From positions 1 through 9,712 of the forward strand of contig JBGVRF010000048.1 in assembly GCA_045128175.1 (NCBI GenBank): a stretch of 9,712 bases of DNA, given 5' to 3'. Both the position numbers and the translations under genes were made by a program. The DNA comes from Scatosoma sp045128175. GTDB taxonomy: Bacteria > Bacillota > Clostridia > Christensenellales > Borkfalkiaceae. Below, one piece after another: positions 1-5,365 of this stretch. Under the pieces are notes generated by a model. It was not told the origin of the DNA and did no database searches. It saw nothing but the letters and a program-made list of their open reading frames with translations. Numbering within the stretch: the first letter of the stretch is position 1; every line of letters begins with the position of its first letter.

Positions 1-1
1 G

Positions 2-160
2 AAGGAGGATTGGTCGAAGGCACATCATTGGCTGATCTATCATGGCAGACGTGTGTGTCATTCACAACGACCGTCCTGCGAAAGCTGTACCCTGCGCGGG
101 CTTTGCGATCATGCAAAAACCGAAACGAAAACGGGGACGAAAGTGAAACCGAAAAAATAA
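2..160 (+). CDS. nth: Endonuclease III, C-terminal fragment (5' end outside window)
   Basis: This is the last 52 codons of a DNA glycosylase/AP lyase that removes oxidised pyrimidines in base excision repair. Reading frame 2 is open from the window edge to TAA at 158-160. The decisive evidence is the [4Fe-4S] cluster pattern C-X6-C-X2-C-X5-C, with cysteine codons at 56-58, 77-79, 86-88 and 104-106. Just before it is HHWLIYHGRRVC, which matches the family's last helix leading into the cluster. The catalytic helix-hairpin-helix, Lys and Asp lie upstream of the window. After the last cysteine a Thr/Lys-rich tail of about 15 residues follows. MutY glycosylases share the same cluster spacing, but they normally continue with a further C-terminal domain that is absent here, so Nth is preferred. 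A terminator-like hairpin follows 15 nt after the stop. Confidence 0.9.
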   Translation, partial: KEDWSKAHHWLIYHGRRVCHSQRPSCESCTLRGLCDHAKTETKTGTKVKPKK

Positions 161-175
161 AATAGAAAGGAATAG

Positions 176-220
176 AACCTTCCCGTTTTCCGCATACTGC
201 GGCTGGGAGGGTTTATTTTT
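176..220 (+). terminator. Terminator-like hairpin after nth that contains the next gene's ribosome binding site
   Basis: The outer arms 176-184 (AACCTTCCC) and 205-213 (GGGAGGGTT) pair over 9 bp with one G-U. Inside them, 190-194 (CCGCA) and 198-202 (TGCGG) form a second 5-bp stem on a 3-nt loop. A T-rich run (212-220, one A) follows, as in an intrinsic terminator. The right arm GGGAGGG (205-211) is also the only Shine-Dalgarno candidate for the ATG at 221. The same hairpin could therefore end nth transcription or hide the downstream ribosome binding site. Folding and function are inferred. Confidence 0.6.
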
Positions 221-451
221 ATGCAAAAAAAGGATTTGATGCAGCAGGAGTGCGAATTTTTAAAAAAGCTTTCCGAGATGGAGGATTTGGCAGAAAAAAA
301 GACGAAAATATATTCCCGTCTTTTGATGGACGTAGCGCTTGCAAAGAATATGGAAACGTTGTCCGAGCGGCACCAAAAACGCAAAACCGCGATCGAACGT
401 CTTGCGTTTGGTAAGGCAAAACAGGAAGAGGAGGACGAAACGGAAGAATGA
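221..451 (+). CDS. Small helical protein of unknown function (first of a coupled pair)
   Basis: This encodes a 76-residue, strongly charged protein that I do not recognise. It should be almost entirely helical: residues 8-65 alternate hydrophobic positions with Lys/Glu, consistent with an amphipathic or coiled-coil helix pair. It ends in an acidic tail (residues 69-76, EEEDETEE). There is no signal peptide, membrane segment or cysteine pair. The start is ATG at 221, preceded by GGGAGGG at 205-211 (9-nt spacing), which lies in the arm of the preceding hairpin. The TGA stop overlaps the ATG of the next gene as ATGA (448-451), so the two are probably translated together and may interact. The overall shape is loosely like small CotF-type spore coat or helical-bundle proteins, but no diagnostic motif supports a function. 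Confidence 0.65.
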   Translation: MQKKDLMQQECEFLKKLSEMEDLAEKKTKIYSRLLMDVALAKNMETLSERHQKRKTAIERLAFGKAKQEEEDETEE

Positions 452-690
452 AGCTGGAAAAACGGGAAATAACGCTCAACGAATACGACAGCATCCGCGA
501 TGCGTTTTATATGGAAAAATTACTTTTAAACGAGTATGCTTGTTTGATTAGCAAAGCGATCAGGAAAGAAACGCGCGACGAACTGTTGCGGTTGATGAAA
601 GAGGTCGGGGAGGATATGTTTTTTCTCTGCGATCTGCTAAAGGAGTCGGCGGCGGACGGGCTTGAGGCGAGCGCAGGCGGCGAGGACTAA
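448..690 (+). CDS. Small helical protein of unknown function (second of a coupled pair)
   Basis: This encodes an 80-residue protein with two likely helices (about residues 10-38 and 40-66), joined near the basic stretch around residues 38-44 and followed by a low-complexity Ala/Gly/Glu tail. The pattern of an N-terminal TLNE/D segment, a central M-E-K-L-L motif and a second Leu-rich helix ending in DLLKE resembles the short ferritin-like bundles of CotF-type spore coat proteins. That resemblance is impressionistic. There are no metal-ligand motifs, signal peptide or membrane span. The ATG at 448 sits inside the end of the upstream gene (ATGA overlap), so translation is probably coupled; AGGAAGAGGAGG-like purines at about 424-435 could also serve as the ribosome binding site. 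The TAA at 688-690 is followed by the AT-rich regulatory gap before the alpha-galactosidase gene. Confidence 0.65.
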   Translation: MKLEKREITLNEYDSIRDAFYMEKLLLNEYACLISKAIRKETRDELLRLMKEVGEDMFFLCDLLKESAADGLEASAGGED

Positions 691-714
691 TAAATGCGAA
701 CAGCATAATGACAA

Positions 715-723
715 TGGTATAAT
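715..723 (+). promoter_or_regulatory. Possible extended -10 promoter element
   Basis: TGGTATAAT is a perfect extended -10 (TG-N-TATAAT). No convincing -35 lies 16-18 bp upstream, which is tolerable for extended -10 promoters. Transcription would begin near 730, inside the direct repeat at 728-761, and would meet the terminator at 820-860. Its activity is inferred from the motif alone. Confidence 0.3.
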
Positions 724-727
724 AGTG

Positions 728-761
728 AAGAAATACCTATTTTTAATAAAGAAATGCCTAT
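728..761 (+). repeat. 13-bp direct repeat with a 21-bp period (candidate regulator site)
   Basis: AAGAAATACCTAT (728-740) recurs as AAGAAATGCCTAT (749-761), 12 of 13 identical and 21 bp apart start to start. This is two helical turns, so both copies face the same side of the DNA. AraC-type regulators of sugar genes often bind tandem half-sites with this spacing. The repeat lies 29 bp upstream of the -35 box of the alpha-galactosidase promoter. The repeat itself is directly visible; the regulator is inferred and none is encoded in the window. Confidence 0.5.
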
Positions 762-790
762 ATAAATCGGGAAAAGGTTTTATAAAAAAC

Positions 791-819
791 TTGCATATAT
801 TTTTAATATATGATATAAT
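791..819 (+). promoter_or_regulatory. Sigma-A promoter for the alpha-galactosidase gene
   Basis: A perfect -10 box, TATAAT (814-819), lies exactly 17 bp downstream of TTGCAT (791-796), a weak -35 matching three of six consensus bases. The spacer and the upstream DNA are AT-rich. The predicted start is near 826, about 44 nt before the ATG at 870. A weak -35 next to a possible activator repeat is consistent with a regulated promoter. Confidence 0.65.
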
Positions 820-860
820 AAAAGCACGGAAAAGAGAAATTCTTTTTCAGTGCTTTTTTT
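820..860 (+). terminator. Intrinsic terminator between the small-protein genes and the alpha-galactosidase gene
   Basis: The outer arms AAAAGCAC (820-827) and GTGCTTTT (850-857) are perfectly complementary over 8 bp. An inner AT-rich stem (829-835 with 841-848, one bulged T) continues the helix around a 5-nt loop. Seven Ts (854-860) follow. The hairpin would stop transcripts arriving from nth and the small genes. Its left arm lies at or before the predicted start of the local promoter, so transcripts from that promoter should lack most of the outer stem. Confidence 0.7.
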
Positions 861-869
861 GAGGATTTT

Positions 870-3071
870 ATGATCAAACGTAAAGGAAGGATTTATAAAC
901 TCGATACGCTGAATACGACTTTATTGATCGGTGTGACTGAAAAACATGCGGAGTATCTCTATTACGGCAAAAAGTTGGCGCAAATGCCCGATGATTGCGA
1001 TTTTTTATGCGGTATAGGCTACGTTGGTGAGCCGGAAAGAAAATTGTTTTCTTCGTTCGGCGGTAACGATCTGCAAAGTACCGGCGTTTTATGCGAATTT
1101 GCAGACGGTTCGTTTACGACCCGTTTCGAGTTTTTACGTGCAAGGTTTGTAGAGAAACCCGATATTTCGCCTTGGCCGGCTTCTTACGTCGCTTCGGAAA
1201 ACAAAAGCACTTCGCAGACGTTATGTCTGGAGTTTTTGGACGAGCCGTCGAAACTTAAGCTGTTTTTATATTACACGATATTTGAAGACAGTGACGTGAT
1301 CGCTGTGTCGACACGATTACGCAACGGTGGAAAAAAAGATGCGTACATCTGCGGGTTGCCATCTTTGCAGCTCGACTTGGCGGGGGATAATTATACGTTC
1401 GTTACCTTTCGCGGGGAATGGGCGAATGAAAGAAATAAGCGAGAATTGTCCGTAAACGGCGGTTCGGTTTTGGTCAATGAAAGCCGTCTCGGCGCCAGCT
1501 CGCATACGGCGAATCCGTTTGTGATGCTGAAAAAGCCGGGTAGCGTATATGCGTTTAACCTTATTTATTCAGGAAACCACAAAGAAACGGCAGAATCGGA
1601 TTTTTTGCCTCGTACCCGTGTGACAGTGGGCGTAAACGATTTTATGTTGCGTAAAAAATTGGCGGCGGGAGAGGATTTTTTCACGCCCGAAGCGGTGATG
1701 TGTTTTGCTTCGGACGAGGACTCCGCCAGCCGCGCGATGCACGGTTTCGTATCTTCGCATATCGTGCGCGGAAAATGGAAAGATAAAGAACGACCCGTGT
1801 TGATCAACAACTGGGAAGCGACCTATTTCGATTTTACCAAAGAAAAAATTTGGGATCTTGCGAACGTGGCTACAGATCTTGGGATAGAATTGCTTGTTAT
1901 CGATGACGGCTGGTTTGGGCATCGTGATGACGACACCTCCTCTTTAGGCGATTGGTTCGATTACGAGCAAAAAACGGGCGGTATCGCAGCGCTTGCAGAG
2001 GGGATAAGGGAACGAGGTTTAAAATTCGGGATCTGGGTCGAACCGGAATCGATTTCGGAAGACAGCGAGCTATATAAAAAACATCCAGAGTACGTGATGA
2101 AGGTTCCCGGCAGAGAACCGCTTCGTTGGCGCAATCAGCTGATGCTCAATCTTGCGGACGTAAACGTACAGAAATATCTCATTCGTGTTATTTCCAACGT
2201 TATCACGGAAACGAAAGCGACGTACGTCAAATGGGATTATAACCGCCATATGACTGACTGCTTTTCCAAAGAAGGGCTGAACGGAGCGTATTTTATCGAA
2301 TACATGAAGGGCTTTTATACGGTCGTCGGTAAGATCGTTTCGCGCTTCCCGAGTGTGCTTTTCGAGGGCTGCGCAGGCGGCGGTGGGAGATTCGATTTGG
2401 GAATATTGTGTTATATGCCGCAGATTTGGACTTCGGACAATACGGACGCACGTTGTCGTATGAAAATCCAAACGGGTACTTCGTTCGGATACCCGCAGAG
2501 CAGTATTTCCTGTCACGTTTCGGCTTCCCCTAATCATCAGACGGGCAATGCTTCGTCACTGGAGACTCGTTTTAACGTGGCTGCGTGCGGCGTATTCGGG
2601 TATGAGACCGATTTGACTGCATTAACGGACGCAGAAAAAGAAACTGTAAAGAAACAGATCACATTTTATAAAAAATACCGCAAGGTGTTACAGTATGGGG
2701 AAATGTACCGTCTTGGAGATGCGTTTCAAGACGAGATCAGCGGTTTTATCTGCGTTGATCGGAATAAGACGTTGGCGATCGCCTCTGTTGCGGTAGATCC
2801 GAGATGGAAATATGCCAACCGTCGGGTGACGTTTAAAGGTTTGGACGAGGGTACCATGTACGAGGTGAGTTATCGTCTGCAGGATAATTACCCTGAGGAA
2901 CAGGAGAGATTTTTGGCGGGTGGCGACTTGCTTATGAACGGCGGCGTCGTGTTAAAAGATATTTTGTGGGAACGATCGGCAGAGCGTTCTGCCAACGGCT
3001 TATTTACGAAGATGTTCGTTATCAAAAAGATATCGGCGAAAGCGGCGCGGGCTGTAAAAGCAAAAAAATGA
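870..3071 (+). CDS. Alpha-galactosidase, glycoside hydrolase family 36
   Basis: This 733-residue retaining glycosidase should remove terminal alpha-1,6-galactose from melibiose, raffinose or stachyose in the cytoplasm; no signal peptide is present. The length fits bacterial GH36 enzymes (about 720-745). An N-terminal beta-sandwich occupies roughly residues 1-295, a catalytic TIM barrel about 300-640, and a C-terminal beta domain the rest. Active-site motifs in order are IDDGWFG with Asp345-Asp346, WVEPE (389-393), KWDYNR with the expected nucleophile Asp456, GCAGGGGRFD around Cys501, and SDNTD with the expected acid/base Asp523. The start is ATG at 870, with GAGGA at 861-865 (short 4-nt spacing). 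It has its own promoter and an upstream terminator. No sugar transporter or regulator gene is adjacent in this window. The C-terminus is a short basic Ala/Lys tail. Substrate preference cannot be read from the sequence. Confidence 0.95.
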   Translation: MIKRKGRIYKLDTLNTTLLIGVTEKHAEYLYYGKKLAQMPDDCDFLCGIGYVGEPERKLFSSFGGNDLQSTGVLCEFADGSFTTRFEFLRARFVEKPDISPWPASYVASENKSTSQTLCLEFLDEPSKLKLFLYYTIFEDSDVIAVSTRLRNGGKKDAYICGLPSLQLDLAGDNYTFVTFRGEWANERNKRELSVNGGSVLVNESRLGASSHTANPFVMLKKPGSVYAFNLIYSGNHKETAESDFLPRTRVTVGVNDFMLRKKLAAGEDFFTPEAVMCFASDEDSASRAMHGFVSSHIVRGKWKDKERPVLINNWEATYFDFTKEKIWDLANVATDLGIELLVIDDGWFGHRDDDTSSLGDWFDYEQKTGGIAALAEGIRERGLKFGIWVEPESISEDSELYKKHPEYVMKVPGREPLRWRNQLMLNLADVNVQKYLIRVISNVITETKATYVKWDYNRHMTDCFSKEGLNGAYFIEYMKGFYTVVGKIVSRFPSVLFEGCAGGGGRFDLGILCYMPQIWTSDNTDARCRMKIQTGTSFGYPQSSISCHVSASPNHQTGNASSLETRFNVAACGVFGYETDLTALTDAEKETVKKQITFYKKYRKVLQYGEMYRLGDAFQDEISGFICVDRNKTLAIASVAVDPRWKYANRRVTFKGLDEGTMYEVSYRLQDNYPEEQERFLAGGDLLMNGGVVLKDILWERSAERSANGLFTKMFVIKKISAKAARAVKAKK

Positions 3072-3122
3072 TCTGACAAAAATGCGGAGAAATCCGTAAA
3101 AAATAAAAAGAGGTATTTCACA

Positions 3123-3770
3123 ATGGAAAAACAAGGACGTATCAAAAACTTTTTCGGTGAATTTAAAAAATTCATTACACGCGGCAATGTATTAGACATG
3201 TCCGTCGGTGTTATCGTTGGCGGCGCGTTTACGGGTATTGTAAACGGGTTGAGCAATTATATCCTAAAGCCTATCATCAATTGGTTGATCGCGTTGGTGC
3301 TGGGCAAAGAGGGCTTGAGCGGTGCGATCACGATGCTGTCGCCAGCGTATAAAGACACGTTGGGCGCTTCGGGCGAGGTAATCGGGCAGGAGCTTGATCT
3401 GGCAGCTTCTATTTATATCGATTGGGGATCGTTTATCAGCGCGATCATCAATTTCTTGCTTATTGCTTTCGTACTGTTCAGTATCGTGCGTATGTTCAAC
3501 CGTATCGCGGAAGCACAAGCGAAAATGATCGAAGGGCTTGAGCTTGACGACAAAAAGGAAATTCAGAAGATTCGTCGCGAACAGAAGGTTTCCAAGAAAC
3601 AGGCGGTGGCGATCCTTGAGGCAAAGAAAGCGGAGCTTGTCGCGCAAAAAGCCAAGGAAGAACGTATTGCAGCGGAAAAAGCGGCGGCGGAAGCGGCTGC
3701 GGCGGAAGAAAAAGCTACGGCGAACACCCGTTTGTTGGAAGAGATCCGCGATTTGTTGAAACAGAAATAA
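3123..3770 (+). CDS. mscL: Large-conductance mechanosensitive channel with a long C-terminal helical extension
   Basis: MscL is a homopentameric membrane channel that opens under membrane tension and releases solutes during hypo-osmotic shock. The family signature FKKFITRGNVLDMSVGVIVG (14-33) marks the start of TM1 (about 22-48). An extracytoplasmic loop spans about 60-98 and TM2 about 101-123. The usual cytoplasmic end helix LLEEIRDLLK is present at 204-213. Between TM2 and that helix lies an unusually long charged stretch (about 129-200), Lys/Glu-rich and then Ala/Glu-rich, which likely forms a coiled coil. The protein is therefore 215 residues rather than the usual 120-150. Position 26 is Met and 27 Ser where E. 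coli has the pore residues Leu19 and Ala20. The start ATG has AAAAGAGG at 3106-3113. It lies 51 bp after the alpha-galactosidase gene with no clear promoter between, so readthrough is possible. Confidence 0.93.
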   Translation: MEKQGRIKNFFGEFKKFITRGNVLDMSVGVIVGGAFTGIVNGLSNYILKPIINWLIALVLGKEGLSGAITMLSPAYKDTLGASGEVIGQELDLAASIYIDWGSFISAIINFLLIAFVLFSIVRMFNRIAEAQAKMIEGLELDDKKEIQKIRREQKVSKKQAVAILEAKKAELVAQKAKEERIAAEKAAAEAAAAEEKATANTRLLEEIRDLLKQK

Positions 3771-3791
3771 TTATCCGCATATAAAAATCGG

Positions 3792-3820
3792 TTGACTTTT
3801 TAAGAAAAAAAGGTTATAAT
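3792..3820 (+). promoter_or_regulatory. Sigma-A promoter of the pheST operon
   Basis: TTGACT (3792-3797, five of six consensus bases) and TATAAT (3815-3820, perfect) are separated by exactly 17 bp. Transcription should begin near 3827, just ahead of the T-box Stem I, leaving a leader of about 510 nt before pheS. The promoter lies 21 bp after the mscL stop; no convincing terminator separates the two. Confidence 0.88.
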
Positions 3821-3833
3821 AATTCAAACTGAA

Positions 3834-4106
3834 CAAAAGCGATGAAAAAGTAGGCATTTTCAACGTTTCCCGCGCAGAGAGCGCGTCCGTAGGCTGAAAG
3901 ACGCGTCGGGGAGGAAAATTCGCCATTTCACTTTGGAGCTGTCCTTTTGAGCCGAGTGTAAAAACGGGCGGGGTAGAGAGGAACGCGCTAACGCGGCGTA
4001 ACGGCGTGAACAAGACGCGAAAACTCGCGTGAAAGCAGGTGGTACAGCGGATATATTCGCCCTGCGTGATCTTTTTCCCTGACGGAGAGGACGCGCAGGG
4101 CGTTTT
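3834..4106 (+). promoter_or_regulatory. T-box riboswitch sensing uncharged tRNA-Phe, upstream of pheS
   Basis: T-box leaders bind a cognate tRNA and, when it is uncharged, form an antiterminator so that the synthetase gene is transcribed. Stem I shows the AGTA motif (3849-3852), a GATGA/GGA K-turn-like element (3841-3845 with 3935-3937), the upper stem 3856-3861 with 3914-3919, a distal stem CGCGTC/GACGCG, and CCCG paired with CGGG near 3870 and 3907. The specifier loop opposite AGTA contains TTC (3927-3929), a Phe codon, followed by A. Stem III is ACGCG/CGCGT (4015-4030). The T-box core GCAGGTGGTACAGCG (4035-4049) carries the UGGU bulge (4040-4043), which can pair with ACCA, the 3' end expected for tRNA-Phe. 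Antiterminator pairing is GCAGG with CCTGC (4061-4065) and GCG with CGC (4058-4060). Assignment from motifs, pairings and the gene controlled is very strong. Confidence 0.95.
4058..4106 (+). terminator. T-box terminator hairpin competing with the antiterminator
   Basis: CGCCCTGCG (4058-4066) and CGCAGGGCG (4094-4102) are perfectly complementary over 9 bp. The left arm reuses the bases 4058-4065 that the antiterminator needs, so the two structures are mutually exclusive. Only four Ts (4103-4106) follow before GCG, with four more at 4112-4115, so the U tract is short and interrupted for an intrinsic terminator. Confidence 0.85.
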
Positions 4107-4274
4107 GCGTGTTTTACGCACATCGCTTCTTGCGATTGGAGGTCAAGGAACTCAGTTCCTTGCGGAGTGCAGAGGCGGGCCTTGCCGAGGTGTGGAGCAG
4201 AGCTCCGTGAAAGTACTTGTAGAAGCAAGCTTTGCTTGCGTTTCTATGGCGAAGCCATCGGGCGACAAAGTCGC
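4106..4274 (+). repeat. Tandem array of small palindromes, mostly 3-nt-loop hairpins, in the pheS leader
   Basis: Nearly every base in this non-coding stretch belongs to a short inverted repeat. Perfect stems are TGCGT/ACGCA (4106-4120, 5-nt loop), ATCGC/GCGAT (4122-4136, 5-nt loop), CAAGGAAC/GTTCCTTG (4144-4162, loop TCA), GGAGC/GCTCC (4194-4206, loop AGA), GCAAGC/GCTTGC (4225-4239, loop TTT, extendable by AGAA/TTCT), ATGGC/GCCAT (4246-4258, loop GAA) and GCGAC/GTCGC (4262-4274, loop AAA). The 8-bp palindrome AAGTACTT is at 4211-4218, and a weak GGCG/TGCC pair lies at 4174-4186. The stems are unrelated in sequence but share size and loop length. No convincing gene lies here. The following 4275-4326 is AT-rich and apparently unstructured up to the pheS ribosome binding site. 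Function and family are unknown. Confidence 0.8.
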
Positions 4275-4337
4275 TATATGTAAACTCTATCACAAAAAAC
4301 AGAAAAATCAAACGGATAAAAAATTCGGAGGAAGCAT

Positions 4338-5351
4338 ATGAAACAAAGAATCGAAGCACTGTGCGCGGAGATCGACGCCGCAATGCAACAGACGGAAACG
4401 GGTAGAGCACTTTACGAACTTAAAGTAAAGTTTCAAACCGAACTTAAAGGGATCATGAGCGGCATGAAAGATCTGCCGAAGGAAGATCGTCCCGCGTTCG
4501 GCAAGATCGTGAACGAGTATAAGCAGAAAACGGAAGAAGCGTTTGAAGCGCGCGCGATCGTCGTACGGCAGATGGAAATGGAAAAGAAATATGCCAGCGA
4601 GCGTATCGATATCACGATGCCCGGGAAATCGTATAAAGCGGGCGCTTTGCATCCCATCACGCTTGTCAAAAACGAACTTATTGACATTTTCTCGGGGATG
4701 GGGTTTACGGTGTTCGAAGGCCCTGAGATCGAAACGGATTATTATAACTTCACTGCGCTCAATACGCCCAAAGACCACCCCGCGCGTGATATGCAGGATA
4801 CGTTCTATCTTGCGGAAAATCTGTTGTTGCGTACGCAGACTTCGGCGGGACAGATCCGCGTTATGGAGAAGAACGCGCCGCCTATCAAGATCCTTTCTCC
4901 GGGCAGAGTATTCCGTTCGGACGACGATGCGACCCATTCCCCGATGTTCCATCAAATGGAAGGGCTTGTTGTAGATAAGGGCATTACTCTTTGCGATCTG
5001 CAGGGTATGCTTGCGGAGTTCGCGCAGAAGATGTTCACTTCTTCGACAAAGGTGCGTTTGCGCCCCTCGTATTTCCCGTTTACCGAACCCAGCGTAGAGG
5101 TCGATCTCAGCTGTTCGGAATGTGGCGGTAAGGGATGTCGGTTGTGCAAAGGCACGGGCTGGATCGAGGTGCTCGGCGCCGGTATGGTCAACCGCCACGT
5201 ATTGGAAAATTGTAATGTCGATCCCGACGAATATACGGGCTTTGCGTTCGGTATGGGTATTGAACGTATCGCTATGCTTAAATACGGCATCAACAACATT
5301 AAGACGCTGTTCGAAAACGACACGCGGTTCTTGGAACAGTTTGAGGATTAA
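4338..5351 (+). CDS. pheS: Phenylalanine--tRNA ligase, alpha subunit
   Basis: This is the catalytic subunit of the (alpha-beta)2 enzyme that charges tRNA-Phe with phenylalanine. At 337 residues it has the normal bacterial length. Residues 1-85 form the N-terminal tRNA-binding coiled coil. Class II motif 1 is seen at PKDHPARDMQDTFYL, motif 2 at GRVFRSDDDATHSPMFHQMEG, and motif 3 at GFAFGMGIERIAMLKYGI near the C-terminus. A four-cysteine insert (Cys259, Cys262, Cys267, Cys270; pattern CxxCx4CxxC) precedes the GTGWIEVLGAGMV segment, as in Firmicutes PheS proteins, and may hold a metal. The start is ATG at 4338 with GGAGG at 4327-4331. Expression is controlled by the T-box leader upstream. pheT follows after 14 nt, whose ribosome binding site begins at the pheS stop. 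Confidence 0.97.
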   Translation: MKQRIEALCAEIDAAMQQTETGRALYELKVKFQTELKGIMSGMKDLPKEDRPAFGKIVNEYKQKTEEAFEARAIVVRQMEMEKKYASERIDITMPGKSYKAGALHPITLVKNELIDIFSGMGFTVFEGPEIETDYYNFTALNTPKDHPARDMQDTFYLAENLLLRTQTSAGQIRVMEKNAPPIKILSPGRVFRSDDDATHSPMFHQMEGLVVDKGITLCDLQGMLAEFAQKMFTSSTKVRLRPSYFPFTEPSVEVDLSCSECGGKGCRLCKGTGWIEVLGAGMVNRHVLENCNVDPDEYTGFAFGMGIERIAMLKYGINNIKTLFENDTRFLEQFED

Positions 5352-5365
5352 AGGAGGATTATACA

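Noticed and set aside
662..862. 66-codon open frame before the alpha-galactosidase gene
   Set aside because: It starts inside the preceding gene and reads through the promoter and terminator; composition is AT-rich noise.
3083..3098. Small hairpin with a GAAA loop between the alpha-galactosidase gene and mscL
   Set aside because: It has only about six pairs including a wobble and is followed by A-rich, not T-rich, sequence on the + strand, so it is not a convincing terminator.
3670..3720. GCG/GAA-rich short repeat in mscL
   Set aside because: It encodes the Ala/Glu-rich helix in frame; low-complexity coding sequence explains it without a separate DNA element.
3919..3921. Alternative TTC as T-box specifier
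   Set aside because: The first T pairs in the upper Stem I helix and the other two bases form its bulge. TTC at 3927-3929 lies in the loop opposite AGTA and is followed by A.
4106..4274. CRISPR array or integron attachment site reading of the hairpin array
   Set aside because: There is no repeated unit of constant sequence, no spacers, and no integrase core sites; the stems differ from one another.
4039..4341. 100-codon open frame over the T-box and hairpin array
   Set aside because: It begins in the T-box core and crosses the terminator and all palindromes. There is no ribosome binding site or protein family signal.
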